A stretch of 64,000 nucleotides of DNA from Heliocidaris tuberculata (GCA_025618425.1 CM046842.1:39031554-39095553), one strand, 5' to 3'. Numbered from the stretch's first letter, positions 32,866 through 45,900 are shown. The notes: generated from the letters alone by a model not told the origin. Program-made: numbers and translations.

Positions 32866-33224
32866 TTAAGTTAACTGCTAAATCGTTTCTTTTTTATTGG
32901 TATTTTTTTTTACCTTGGTTTTGTTTTGTGTTTTTCAAATACTTTAACATTTTCCTTCATTCTAATTTTTTTTTTTTTTTTGTCTTCAAATTCTTTTTTT
33001 ATATGCGTAAATTAAGTTATTTATATGTTTCTAATTTCTACAAGGGATTATATATTTTTTTTGTATTTCAATCTTTAAAAAAATTGGATATGTACATAGT
33101 AAAGGCTGACAGGGCCGTTGTGGAAAGTAGTTCTGAAACTGAACATTTTACCCTGTATTAATAAAACTGCAAATAGAATAAATAAAGTTCTAGACCATGC
33201 AGACCGTTTTCCTGTTTTATTTAG

Positions 33225-33326
33225 GTATACCTTCAACAGAAGTGCCCCCAAGAACACAAGATGGCCAATCAACCCAACGTCAGACCACCTCATTCCAAAC
33301 ATCTTCCACCAAGATCCCAACACAAG
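33225..33326 (+). CDS. Ser/Thr/Pro-rich linker exon, copy B
   Basis: A 102-nt exon between TTATTTAG and GTAAGG, phase 1 in and out, encoding IPSTEVPPRTQ... and TSSTKIPTQ. It is the paralogue of 11729-11830 and joins in frame to the transmembrane exon at 35765. The substitutions keep the frame open and the Ser/Thr/Pro content, which argues that both copies are under constraint. They could be used together or alternatively to vary stalk length. Confidence 0.72.
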
Positions 33327-33382
33327 GTAAGGCATCAGCATATGGAATCTCGGCTAACTTGGCTCTACAGACAACTAGGCCT

Positions 33383-33592
33383 CACCGGTGTCGTGGTATA
33401 GTGGTTCATTCACTTGACTCTTAATCAAAAGGTTGAGGGTTCGAATCCCAGCCCGGCACTAACGTCCTTTGGAAAGACATTAATCCACGTTTGCCACTCT
33501 CCACCCAGCTAGAGCGCTACATATTTGGCCGCCAAGCTATGACCGGGGTAATAATGTTGAAGCAGAAGCCACCATTATTATTATTATTATTA
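33383..33592 (+). mobile_element. tRNA-derived SINE (Lys-like head)
   Basis: The head has a pol III A box (GTGGTATAGTGG) and B box (GGTTCGAATCC). A TTGA/TCAA stem around CTCTTAA gives a Lys-type CTT anticodon, and the head ends CCCGGCA. A non-tRNA body follows, with the tail (ATT)n to 33591. It inserted 57 bp after the linker exon. Confidence 0.75.
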
Positions 33593-34014
33593 AAAATCAG
33601 GGCCGCGATATCCAAAGGAGCTGAATCGATCGCAAAGACTTGCATAATGTTTTCGTACTGATTAAATCTTTTACATAACCCACAATCAAGGATATTTAGT
33701 ACAAATATGTAAAATCGTTACTAAAAAGGCAATACTGAAAAGTTCGAGGAGCAACATTCCACAAAGCATGACATTTAGAGCTAATTAGAGGTTCGGTGTG
33801 TAGCTTGCACTTAAAGTCTAGAAACTTTATCGCCGCGCGATGCCGAGTTCGTCGTAGTGCCGAGTTAGCCCTATCCGTGGCGTATGTATCATACGGTGCA
33901 GCGGCGCTCCGTTTGTATGGAACGTGTCGGCAGCCCAAATGCATCCTGCATAAAAAGTGCTGCTTTTAAATGCAACTTATTTCAAATCAATCAGAATCGT
34001 GTATTTAGGACGTT

Positions 34015-34115
34015 ATTATTCATTTATTTATTTATTTATTTCTGATATTTAGACAGGGTGACTCATTATAACCAATATTGGTGGTCCTCCATGAGGCCCT
34101 GAGAGCAATAATAAG
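34015..34115 (-). mobile_element. LINE 3'-end fragment
   Basis: On the minus strand: GGGCCTCATGGAGG, ACTCATTATAACC in complement, GTCACCCTGTCTAAATA, then (AAAT)n at 34023-34040. The layout resembles the 3' ends of CR1-like LINEs; no coding part is retained. Confidence 0.5.
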
Positions 34116-35733
34116 TAACAATAATAGCCAACAAAATCATGAAAATAAACTCATAACAAAAAATGAATAAGAACATACATAACTATATATGTATACAAAG
34201 TATATGGTGTCCTCGTAATTAACATTTGTTTTTTACAAAAATGTCGTTGCACATTTCTATCATCTTAGTAAATCATCATTATTGTATAGACGGTGATATT
34301 TTCTTTAATCCGTTGAAAGATAACCTTGTATATATTAGTTATTTTGAAATGACATTATATAGTTTTGAAAGTAGGTACATACACTAAGTATAAAGACTAT
34401 TTTAGCTCAGTATAAAAACAAAACTGTTATATACATATTTACAAAACATATTATAGGATAGTATACTTATTCAAAGATTACACAATGATTGCATTTAATA
34501 TAGTATAGCAATCGAATGTACAGTGTCTCTTATAAAATAGTAAAACTACAGATATATTTATTATTGATAATGAATGATATGAAATCATTCATACATTTTG
34601 AAAAGCATTATGTCATCGTACATTTTTGGGCAAAGAAACAAACCATCAAACATATTTGCTAATCAAGGCAATAAAAAATGACATATTTCTGATGAAGACA
34701 AAATAAAATAGCATCAAGTGAAATTTCCTAGCAATAAGAATGAATATATGACTCATTTACCATGCTGTTCTGTAAACGAATCAAACCAATCGTTTGATTT
34801 TACAAGAGAATGCGTTCAAATGCGATAAGGAATGAGAGTAAAACTTAAGCTAAGAAACTAAATAAAATTCCTCTTGCCATTCTATCTTATTGGGAACAGA
34901 TATTGCAAGATCTTTTGAACGTATATTTAAATGTGTTCACAGAGCTTGCCATATTTAGTGATCTGTCCAACTGATTCCATCCTATACTTGAAGATACGAG
35001 GGAGCTATGTTTAAAGCATTCTGTTTTATACTGAGATTATAAAAAAATGAATAAATAACAATGCGAATGGTCAACTGAAAAACCCCCAATATTAGACTAA
35101 TTTTAAAAAGACAGACAATATAATGTGAAAGCCTACTTTGAATATACTGTACAAATTTGATACGATTCATTATGAAAAGTTAAGGGTAGTCTAATATTCG
35201 TTTTTATACCTCTATGCTTATATGACTACATCATTTTGCAACAACAAACTAATTTTGAAAACATGAGAATGCGTAAATGACGGATACATTGGAGGAATTA
35301 GATTAATAAAGATAGCAAAGCTCTGATATTTTTGTACTTATTTTTTTTTTAACTCGAGCGAGAATCTGCACCGGAGTCGTCATAAATGAATTTGAATGAC
35401 GATGTGGTCTCTTCAAATTGGACGATTACTTAATTTGGATGTTCGAAGCTCAATTTTCGACGCTGGAAAACGAATTTGAACGACTGAAAACTAATATGAA
35501 CCAAAGGAGTAAACTCGACTAGCAAATCGCTTGAATACGAGCGTCTGAAAATAAATTTGAAAGCTAATTTACTAATTTGACAAGGAAAACCTATAATTAA
35601 GAGGAGAGCGTATTTAATTTGAGCCCACAATATAAAAGAAACTATTTACCTTCAAGGTCTGGCATTTTTTATTCGAGCTCACAGCGAATATCAATGAATT
35701 GTTTAATGTGATTATTTTTTATTTATTTCTATT
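34116..35733 (+). other. Intron, no feature seen
   Basis: AT-rich. No exon with convincing borders found between the linker and transmembrane exons. Confidence 0.45.
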
Positions 35734-35758
35734 TGTGTGTGTGTGTGTGTGTGTGTGT
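35734..35758 (+). promoter_or_regulatory. (TG)12 tract at the 3' splice site of the transmembrane exon
   Basis: Twelve TG repeats take the place of the usual pyrimidine tract; only CTTCAG separates them from the exon. UG repeats at such positions bind TDP-43 or CELF-type proteins in vertebrates and cause variable exon inclusion. Regulation here is inferred. Confidence 0.4.
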
Positions 35759-35764
35759 CTTCAG

Positions 35765-36048
35765 GAATTACAAACGGTCCAGACATTGTGATTATTTCAG
35801 CTAGCGTAAGCTCCAGTGTCCTGCTCATCATCCTTATCATCCTGGTATCGATTCTCTTATACCGCTTTGGAAGTAAGACAAGAGAATCAGATGGGGGGAC
35901 GTGGATTAGAGATAATGATACCTCTATAGCTTCATGGATCACACACAACACAGCAACATCTGCAGCACCGAGTAACTTGGAAATGACACCAACGGGAGGC
36001 AGTGGAGAGGAAAATTTTTATGAAACAATCCCATCAACATCCGCCTAA
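35765..36048 (+). CDS. Terminal exon: transmembrane helix and cytoplasmic tail
   Basis: Follows TCTTCAG, entered in phase 1, and ends at TAA 36046-36048. It encodes a short extracellular stretch (GITNGPD), one helix (SSVLLIILIILVSILLY) and a tail of about 60 residues, rich in Ser/Thr and acidic residues, ending NFYETIPSTSA. YETI fits the Y-x-x-hydrophobic sorting signal; it is not a full ITIM because asparagine precedes at -2. With exons 310-693, 1406-1768, 9850-10227, 11342-11374, 11729-11830 and 33225-33326 this gives 548 residues of one open frame: a type I membrane protein with three CUB-like domains and a stalk. A GTAAGA at 35871 could serve as an alternative donor. Confidence 0.75.
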
Positions 36049-36093
36049 GAAATGATAATGATAATAGTTCCCTTTTTTTTGGGGGGGGGTGAC

Positions 36094-36099
36094 AATAAA
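36094..36099 (+). terminator. Polyadenylation signal AATAAA of the CUB gene
   Basis: AATAAA 46 bases after the stop codon, after a T8/G9 run. Confidence 0.55.
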
Positions 36100-39000
36100 G
36101 TAAAGCTCTGGTCATACAATTACGCTGTTAAAGAAACTGTCTCAAAGCAATTGGGAAATTTGATCATGTCTCCATAAGAATTGTTTTATACTGTGAGGTT
36201 TTGAAATGATTAGAATGATAAGAAATTAACGTAATGCTGAAGAGTGCATGTACTGCACTCAGAAATGGGTATATAAGACTGCACGCACAAGTGGCATGAA
36301 TATATTCGGCCCGAACACTTCAGCTATTTATCGTCAAATTTCGGATATGAAGGAATTTAAAGAGTTATCCTTTTCAGGAGACATTTTTGCTATGATGTTC
36401 TTCCAAAATAACATAAAAAGAATGAGAAATCTCACCAATTATATTTCACTTCTCCCAGCAATAACCCTTATTTTTCAATAAAGAAGATCTTGAGTTGTCG
36501 TAACGATCAAAATAATTCTTTATTGGATCTAGAAAATTAACATCAAATATTTTAATGAATTATTAAATCTCAACTGCCAAATATATATACAGTATATATT
36601 TTTAAAGGTGTAATTGCTGAGTAATAGTCACAACAATCAAGGCATTCAGCAATGTCGTGACTACGTCCAGGTCAAGTAACACCCACTGACGCGGTTCTTA
36701 CGTCAGCAAATGACGTGGGGTTGAGGGGTGCGTCCCAGAAAAAAAAGGTTACAGTCAGAAAAAAATTCCCCCAAATAAATACTTTAAAATATTTGAAACA
36801 ACATGTCATACCTGAGGATAGCTTTGAGTCTATTTTATTATGACACCTAAAGAACTGGCCACTTTTGTGAAAAGGTTCAAAATCCATACTTGACAAAAAT
36901 TGCTTTTTTGTTCTGTGTGGTATTAGCACAGTTGGGAATAGTGCAGAAGTCTTAGAAAATGTCATATTTTGATAGATAATAGACACATTTATAATCGAAA
37001 CATGTGTATGTTTCAGTGAGCAGTTAACTACTTTAAGGGTTTCGTAATATTAATTTTGGCGAGTTTATAATTTAAGCTGGCTTCCTCAGTCAACCATAAC
37101 GTTTTGATGGGATGTATCAGAACATACACAAAACAAAGCCTATTATTTCATGAATTGCATTTTAATGATTAGAATATCAAATTTTCTAAGCCTTTTCAAG
37201 ACTCAACTTTGCTGATATCAGCCGGAACATATAGCATTACTTTTCAAGTCTGGATTTTGCTCCCTTTTGCAAAAGTCTCTTTTGCTCACTCGAGTTTAAA
37301 ATATCACCAGCTTTTTTGTTGCCAGTTGATGGAAGAGACCCTAAGCTATCCACAGGCATGACAATTTCCTACAAATAATCTGATATATTCATTTGCGGAT
37401 ACTTTTTACCAACTGTAAACTTTTTTTCTGGAACGCACTGTATATAACAATTATAGGTTTGTGGAGGTTACTATACCGAAGTAAGTCCGAATTTAAATTC
37501 TGCGAAATGCATCGATTTTGAAAAGTGTACTCCGTTGTACAATTACCATTTTTAGCTTGACTGAAAATATTCTTGAATATGGTTTTATTTTATTATGTTA
37601 AAATATTTATGTTATTATCTTTTAATAATACCCAAATGAGAATGATTATGCAATTTAAGTAAGTGAAGTACACCTGGATACATCTTATAAATTGAAAATA
37701 ACGTTCTTGTTACAGCATGTTTATTATTACCTTTGATATAAATTTGAACCTTTTTTTTTTCTTCTTCCCAATAAATACCCAGTAAATCATAAGATTTTGT
37801 GATATGACTGTCTGTTATTTGTATTCTCTTATTAAACTATTTTTGCCTGGTAAATCTGTATCACTTTGAAAAGAATTTGCTATACATGTAACTGATTTTT
37901 GCAAATGTATGTTCGTGTTGTATTTAGAATGGCCAAGAATATCATTTTGAAATTCTGCATGTATATATACCTTTTCTTGTATATTTTTATGTATGATATT
38001 ACTTAATAAAGGAACCCTGTGGAAGGGCTAAAAAGAAAAAAAAAGTAACTATTAATTATTCATCGTCATGAATTTATAATTACGTTTTTACTTCTATCTT
38101 ATTACATAATCTTATTAGTACTATTAATCTATAATCCGACTGGCCCAATCAAAATGATAGCGTTTTTCAAAACGTTCATCTTTGCTAGCTTATGTGTACC
38201 TATAGTCGAGAGCACATTATAATCTTACGTTTAATTAAACTGGCTTCCTTACAAGGAAGCTACAAGTCTTGAAGAGAAAAAAACAACTCAAATCATGATA
38301 ATTATGATTATGACACTAACGATTGTATCCACATAACAATACACAATGAACAAGTACATAACCAAATCAAATGGTAAATAAACATAGATATTTATACGAT
38401 TATATCGTTTTCCATGACCGCAAGTGATCTACGTCGATTTCATAACCACTTGCTCCATATGGAGAAAAATAATGTTATATCAAAAGGAACAACCAATACA
38501 CGAACATTTCATCGAACCCTATTTCTCTTCCATCAGGTATTTCAAAGCACAAACGACACTTTTCACAAATCCTTTTTATTAAGTTCGCTTTTTAGTAATA
38601 AGTATCAGAACAACTTTATTTGGTAAATGCAAAAAAAATATCACTTTTGATCTTTTAACAATTTCCAAAGCTATCAAAGTTATGTAATGAATACGAAAAC
38701 AGATATCCATCTTTTTTTTTTACACTAAAATGGAAAAATACATAGTGTCTGCCATCGATTGAATAGATATGATTATCTGCAGAATATTTCCGCGCCACGA
38801 GTGTTTACCGGGGCAGACGTAAGCAGCGCTTTTATAATGTTATAATGTTAAGTACTATTACATTATTATCGTAAGTATGCCATGTTGATTCATTTTAACC
38901 TTCGAGAAAACGACATTCAACCGTTCTGGTAATGGAATTGCATTCATATGCTTGTTGGATCTAGCGAACTTAAAAACAAAATAAAGAAGCCTTGCTGGAA

Positions 39001-39726
39001 ATTAAATTCAACGGAAAGGACAACTTATATCAGATCAAGCGTGATACACTTAGGTAGGGACCACTTGATTAATATCGTTATTACTCTTTGCTAATTCATT
39101 GGTTCGTATAAATTTTTAACGAAATTGTTCGCCAGTTATCATATATTTTTAATTTTGATCATTCTTTTCAAATGTCGTTTGATTCTGCGAAAATTTTCCA
39201 TCATTACCAAAACTCGAGATTATAATTTATTTCCATTATTGAAATTTAAGCCTCGTTCACATTATGTCGAGGTTAAGCGCCCTAGCTGCGGCAAATATAA
39301 CCATTTTACGTAGTGTGAATGGATAACAAATGGGGTTGAAAAAGTAGCTGTGCGCAACATAGGCCCTAAACGTAATCACCTTCCAGTGTGTTATAAGATA
39401 CTGAACTGAGAAGCGAAGTACATGCACACCATTTTATTTTGGCGTGTCAGTGTCTGAGGGGATGTAAACGAGGCTTTTCTACGGCACTAAAAAATGACGT
39501 TTGCAGCTGGAGCTTGGTTCGGATCCTCCTGCAGAAAAAAAGAAAAACGAATAAGGGAGAAAAGAAACACGGATATGAATTTTGAAATGAGTTGTACAAG
39601 TGAATATCAAAACGCTCTTGAATACGGAAATCTGAAAAGTGTTCCGGGGTGACCGTTAAAAACCAGGCACACTATTATCAACATTATCATAATAATTACA
39701 ATCATCATTATTATTATTATTATTAT

Positions 39727-39783
<57 letters not shown>

Positions 39784-40042
39784 GAGTAGTAGTAGTAGGA
39801 GTAGTAGGAGTAGTAGTAGTAGTAATAGAAGTAGTATCAATATTATCATTATCATCGTCATCATCATCATTATTACTTATTGTTTATTTTATTTGTTTGT
39901 GCCTTTATTTTCTTATTCAGCTTAAAAGGCCCATGCCAAGCAAATGCATGGTGACTTTTGTTGATTTGTGATACCCTGATTATCATTTATGTGGCCGAAA
40001 CATATTTAAATATATGTCTTATATTTCATAATAATTTTTCAG
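36100..40042. other. Intergenic region between convergent genes
   Basis: AT-rich. A TAG/CTA trinucleotide repeat covers 39726-39835. I see no gene or clear transposon. Confidence 0.4.
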
Positions 40043-40227
40043 TATTTTTTCTTCATATTACTGGGATCCGCCCACAAAAAAGCTGCAAAACCAACATTCC
40101 CCTCGTGACATCACTTGTCAATCACCATCCAGAAAATAATAACATTTCAATAGATATTGCTATGTCGGATAGTCACTGTCAAGTTTCTCCTCACAATGGC
40201 ATAATGCAATACACCTCCAAAAGAAAG
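40043..40227 (+). CDS. Candidate exon of unknown gene
   Basis: TTTTTCAG precedes and GTAAGTG follows an open, mostly hydrophilic stretch (IRPQKSCKTNIPLVTS, then IDIAMSDSHCQVS). The donor matches consensus well. No partner exon is known. It could be a distal alternative tail of the CUB gene using the cryptic donor at 35871, or chance. Confidence 0.2.
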
Positions 40228-40913
40228 GTAAGTGAAGGTGTATTTGTAGTCCAGTCAGAGTCTGGTCGATTGCGTCTGCGATAACGTAAGGTGATTGGCC
40301 TGCTATCCTATTAAAATTTACACCACCCATATGTTCATGTTTTACTGCTACACAGTTCAAAAGAGATTATGTTATTTGAATGGGGTTTTTTATTGATAAC
40401 ATATTTTGGAATTTAAAGGGGAAGTCCACCCTGATATTTAATTGTCTCTAATGAATGCATAAATATAAATATAAACAAATCAGTAAGCCTTTTAAAAACA
40501 TTTAATGTAATGTAAGAATATTGCGACTTTTTCAAGTAGTAATTAACCAAACGGAAGATTTGCAACTCTGTGACGTACCATTCGAGCTCCTCTCCCATTA
40601 GTTCTTTATCAAAATAAAAATAATTTTTTTTTCCATCATTTTTTTTTTCATTATAAACGCACCCTAAGTATAATTTTTTTTTTCGCAACCCCTGTTGATG
40701 CATTAATTATATTCCTTCATTAACGACCACGAATATGGAGATTTTATTTATTTTTGTATAAAGCGACTGTGAAAGATGCTCGAAAGCTACGTCACTGTGT
40801 TTTCAACTTGCCTGTAATCGTTTAGAATTTAGGAATTTCATAACTTTCTGTTCTTTTATTTTTCCTAAAACTTTCACTGATCTTTTTCTCTCGTTTTTCA
40901 GCTTTTATTGAAA

Positions 40914-41111
40914 TCAAATAAGAATCAGGGTTGACTTCCCCCATAATAATTGAAAAATACATGTGTGGAATGTCGTAATTACCATCACAGAAGAGGATCC
41001 TTTTCTTGAGTGGCAACACACCCCCTTGCAACAATAGATTGACCCAATGAGCGTAGTAATGAACCCTGCAACACTGATGAAGGCTAGCATGCACACTGAA
41101 ATGACGACATA
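40914..41111 (-). CDS. MS4A-like tetraspan gene, exon 5 (TM4 and C-terminus)
   Basis: Acceptor TTTTCTTCAG is read on the minus strand, ending at 41112. The exon enters in phase 0 and gives the fourth helix (YVVISVCMLAFISVAG, then FITTLIGSIYCC) followed by KGVCCHSRKGSS and a short end before TGA at 40914. A helix closing in C-K-x-x-C-C is characteristic of the fourth segment of MS4A/CD20-like proteins. A possible donor after SSSVM (GTAATT) would allow a different tail; reading through gives 65 residues. TTTATT at 40903 and 40857 can act as minus-strand AATAAA signals. Confidence 0.68.
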   Translation of the reverse strand, partial: YVVISVCMLAFISVAGFITTLIGSIYCCKGVCCHSRKGSSSVMVITTFHTCIFQLLWGKSTLILI

Positions 41112-43138
41112 CTGAAGAAAAAAAAAATCATTGAGCATAGTGTTGGTCAGGTTCTTGAATTGCTCGGTGTAATTTATTTCGCCTAAGACAAAATCGACAA
41201 TCCATTTTTATTTGATTAGCTGTAAAGCTTAAATGATATGAAGCTGCCTGACATTATAATTGTATTTGTCAAGCCTCCTTTCTTTATACATTTCTTCCTT
41301 GGAAATTTCCAGTTTTTATTCAGGATTTATCAACGAACAGGCTATATACCCTTATTTGTGAATAGTATTGTCACAATTTTATTTGTGAAACGTATAGAAT
41401 AGTTACTGGGCGCATCAGCTAAAAAAAAAAAAGAATTATGTAGTTACTATACACTATGAACATGACGGACAAAGAGAGTGGACAAAATAAACAACCCCTC
41501 ATTCTACCCTTCACAATGGTTCTGGTAGACAAAAGAACATCCCTTCACTGCTATTCAGTATATGTAGATCATGTGTCACAAGCATATTGAGTCGTTCTAC
41601 TTATCATACTGATGTTACATAATAGCAGTGAAGGGAAGTCATTTTGTCTACCAGAGGAATTGTGGAGGGTAGAATGAGGAGTTGTTTATTTTGTCCACTC
41701 TCTTTAGCCGTCATGTTCATAGTGATATAATACATTCTAAAATGACTCCGCACAAATTGTATACATTTTTTTCATTTGTCAAATGGGCAAAACTCCCTTT
41801 TCACGGGGCTGGGGAGATGTTAATGTTTACCCATCCATCAAAATCGTCAAAAGTTAAAAGTCTTTTAGCACCTAGTAAATGATTTTACGCTGTAAACCAA
41901 TTACATGTAATATTGTTAAGTTTTCATTGTTTTGTACAATGCAAACCCATGTATTTTATTTTGTTGGAAGTGAAAATAAACGAAATGATATGAAATGATT
42001 TGGCAAGTCTAAGGTATTTTGCTCCAGATATGTTACTAACATCATCAAAATGTTTAATGTTCCGTAATATCCTATTAACTTGATGTCCCTACTATAGCCT
42101 GGATATGACCAAAGCACAAGGAAGTTGATATTTGCGATGTTGATTTTAGTCTATATTTCTTTATTCTTGGTGACGGATGGGACTGCAGACAACAAAATGC
42201 CTAGTGGGGTCACTTAAGGAAATTTTCGTGACAGAGCGGACAAATGCACCAAATTTGGAATGACACTCCTTTTGACCTACTTATCAATATTAGTCGAGGA
42301 GCCCTCGCGAATTTTTAAAGGTGGTCGAGTAAAATGCAAAAATCAAAAATGGCCGCCATCCAATATGATATAAACAATTTTTTCGGGTTAAATAATTTCA
42401 TAGGAAGCATAAATTTGTTTACAGATGAAATTATCGAGATCAAGTCGCATCAATTATCATTTAAAAAATTCAGGGCCTGTTTATAGGTACATCAAATGAT
42501 TTTTAAAATAACATCTGTAAAGGGCGCCCTCACTTAGATCAAAAATTTTGCTTGGATAACAGTCACTTTAATATGAGCTGCATTTCAGCCAGGAAATCAA
42601 ATGAAAAACACAGCCGAATCGTTGGCATAGCGTTCTACTCATTCCTAGGTGTTTTTATAGTCACGAATGAGATATATTTTTACTCTCCTTTTTTTCTCGA
42701 TCAGTCTTGATGCTTCTAATAATTGATTTTTATTTGCCGCCGCAAAAGAGAAGAGATTGGCTAATGAGCAAACAGACTGCGAGTACATGGTATTTAAAGT
42801 TACCATGTGACTAACTTAGACATGATATATCTTATATTTGAAATCGAAATACCTCTCCGAAACAAATAAATTTGTCTTCATGTAATAAAGGATCACAGAC
42901 TCACTGTACAATTCCATCGGGGAATATGAACGATATTACAATCCTTCCCTCTTAGTAGGCCTTCCCTGTCCAATGAATTACCGAATGACATGAATCTGAT
43001 AAAATACATTTTTGTTTAGTTTGTGAATGAAAGTACAGTAATAAACCTCTGCAAACAGTAATAAAAGTCATTGATGTGTGTGGTAGATATAAAAGAACGC
43101 TTGATGATGCTCCTTTCAAGAACATATAAGTTTTTATT
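41112..43138. other. Intron 4 part with foldback element
   Basis: 41449-41730 is an imperfect inverted repeat (CACTATGAACATGACGG at left, complement at right, with TTCACTGCTAT-T and AATAGCAGTGAA nearer the middle), a probable foldback MITE with ATA at both flanks. 41731-42000 ends GAAATGATATGAAATGA and may be a LINE 3' tail. The rest is unclassified. Confidence 0.5.
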
Positions 43139-45637
43139 GTGAGTCATGATTCTTTTATGAATATTGTTTCTTTTAAAATGAATAGCGTTTTCCCGGTAAT
43201 AAAAAAGAAGCGTTCTAACTATAAAAAGATTCCAAGATGCCCTTGGATCACTCCAGGCATTTTACGCTCAATTAACAGGAAGAATAATCTTTATCTAAAA
43301 ACAATCTCAAAACCATGTGATAAGAACAAAAAGAAGTATACTGATTAGAAGAACCTACTTACAGGTGTACTTAGAAGATTTTAAAAAATGTACTTTTGTA
43401 ACCAGTTTGACCTATACAAAACAGACGTACAAAATGCTTGGAAAATTATTAAGAATGTGTAACAAGGCAACCAAAAAAGGTGTTCGGTTTAAAAAATAAG
43501 TTTAGATTGGGAAATTATTGAAAACCCTCAAAGATTGTCAAATGCACTTAACGACTTTTTTGCCGTTATTGGCCCAAATCTTGCCAGTATCATTCCTGAC
43601 TCTTCTAATCATTTTACAGATTTTCTTAAGGATCCTAACCCTAACTCAATATACTTTTCACCTACAGACGAGACGGAGGTTGCAGGTATAATTCATGAGT
43701 TAAAGAATAAACATTGTTCAGGGCATGATACCATTAGTAATGTTTTAATCAAAAAAACTTTAAACGAAACTGTTAAACCCCTGACTTATATTTGCAATTT
43801 GTCCATCTCTACTGGAGTTGTCCCTACAGCTATGAAATTAGCTCGAGTTATTCCTATTTTTAAAAAGGGAAACAATATGATGTTAGGAAATTACCGACCA
43901 ATATCGTTGTTAACATGTCTATCTAAAGTTTTGGAAAAAATTGTTTTTGTACGTACAACTAAGTTTTTGAATACGCACGAATTATTATACCAGATGCAGT
44001 TTGGGTTTCGTGAAAAACATTGTACTACACATGCATTGTTGACAATGCTTAATAAGATTACTAGTGGGATTGACAGGTATGAACACACTGTTGGGGTGTT
44101 CCTGGACTTCTCCAAGGCTTTCGACACAATTAATCATGATATACTACTCTATGAACTCAGTTATTATGGAATCAGAGGAATAGCCTTGGAGTGGTTAAGG
44201 AACTACCTCCTCAATGGGCAACAGTATGTTTCTATTGCTAACGTCGACTCTAACTTTAAAAATGTAACCTGTGGTGTCCCACAAGGTTCTATTTTGGGCC
44301 CGCTTCTTTTTCTTGTCTATATAAATGATTTTTATAAATCCTCAGATGTTTTATCATTTATTCTTTTTGCAGATGACTCTAATATTTTCTTTTCCCACAA
44401 AGACCCACATGTTTTGATTGCCACAATCAACCAAGAATTAGAACGAGTTTCTGAATGGATCAAAGCCAACAAATTATCACTCAATCTACAAACGACCTAC
44501 TACATGGTCTTTAGTAATTTCATAAATGAGCTTCCAGGTAATGTAGTTTTTAATCATACAAATATACAAAGAGTTCTAAACACTAGATTTCTGGGAATCA
44601 CTATTGATGATAAGCTATCATGGAAAGATCACATAGATAACATCTGTAAAATCGTTTCTAGAAATATTGGTATAATAAACAAGGTCAAATTTTACTTCCC
44701 AACTCGTATACTTTTAAATCTGTATTCCACACTGATCCTTCCACATTTAAACTATGGTATAGTAGCATGGGGCAGCTGCCGACTATCAATTAAATAGAGT
44801 TTTACTTTTACAGAAAAAAATCTCTGCGTGTTATATGTCATTCGGATTACCGAGCGCACACCGATGCACTCTTTTATAAACATAATATACTAAAGATAAG
44901 CGATTTATACAGTTATAATCTTGGAATATTTATGTATAATTAAGATAGAAATGAACTGCTCAATGTATTTTATTCAATATTTTCAAAGAATCTCAATATT
45001 CATCAGTACCCTACTAGGTCTGCCGGGCTTTTTCATCTACCAAGAACGAGAACATTGATTTCAAATAAAACGTTTATATTTACTGGGTCAAAACTCTGGA
45101 ATTCTCTCCCAGATCCAATCAGAAATAAAGCCACACATTTTAGTTTCAGTAGAGGGTTTTAAAATCTTTTACTTCAAAAGTACAGTTCATCTCGGAGTTA
45201 AAGTCACTCTCTCTTCTTTTTTCTAGTGCAGTTCTGTCTTGTTTTTCTTGATTTTTGCCTGTCTTTTTTTCTTCTTTCCCCTTTTCCCCCTTTTCTTTCT
45301 TTCTTTTTCTTGTTTTGTCCTGTGTTGTCCTGTCCTGGTTTTGTCCTGTTCTGTCTTGTCAGTTTCTTGTTTTTCTTGACTTTTGTTTGTCTTTTTTTTC
45401 CTCTTCTTTCTTTCCTTTTTCTTTCTTTCTTTGTCGTGTTTTGTCTTGTGTTGTCCTATCCTGGTTTTACCCTATCGTGTCTTGTCCTGTTCTGTCTTGT
45501 ACTATCTTGTCAGTTTCTTGTCCTCTGAGTTGTTTCTTGTCATTTGTTCTTTAGTGTACAGCATCTTGCTATGAAAATTTTCATCATTATTGATACAGGA
45601 TTCATGACTATTTAATTATGTTGTTATGAGAGATATG

Positions 45638-45696
<59 letters not shown>

Positions 45697-45900
45697 TTCA
45701 AATATGTATTTCACTTTCAATCTTCCATGTTATAAAAGATAATTATGTTAATGTTATATTTATTCTTGGGAACCTACACAAACAAGCTATGCTTTCCAGT
45801 AGGTTCCTTTTTCATTTCATGATTTTGTACTTTGTAAATCATATTGTTTTGTATTTGGAAATGAAATGAAATAAATCTTGCATCATCAATCAATCAATCA
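43139..45900 (+). pseudogene. Decayed CR1/Daphne-like LINE, 5'-truncated
   Basis: The endonuclease is absent. Short frames at 43139-43348 and 43317-43499 (CPWITPGILRSINRKN...) give the linker region, split by frameshifts. 43535-44797 is a 420-codon open reverse transcriptase: NYRPISLLTC, QFGFREKH, VGVFLDFSKAFDTINH, CGVPQGSILGP, FADDSNIF, then LPHLNYGIVAWGS before a stop. Remains of the C-terminal region continue out of frame to about 45160. A pyrimidine-rich tandem repeat (45229-45510) and (TA)n (45639-45685) follow, and the element ends near 45900 in (AATC)n. The core is related to but clearly different from the intact LINE at 18850. It lies antisense in intron 4 of the MS4A-like gene. Confidence 0.85.
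45229..45510 (+). repeat. Pyrimidine-rich tandem repeat in LINE 3' region
   Basis: Two diverged copies of a roughly 132-bp unit, each with TTCTTG-TTTTTCTTGA followed by T/C-rich sequence and TTTTGTC-TGTGTTGTCC. Confidence 0.55.

Noticed and set aside
33383..33460. Functional tRNA-Lys gene
   Set aside because: The acceptor stem is imperfect and a SINE body with an (ATT)n tail follows directly, so it is a tRNA-derived SINE.
39607..39870. Poly-Leu frame
   Set aside because: Translation of the TAG/CTA trinucleotide repeat; no gene structure.
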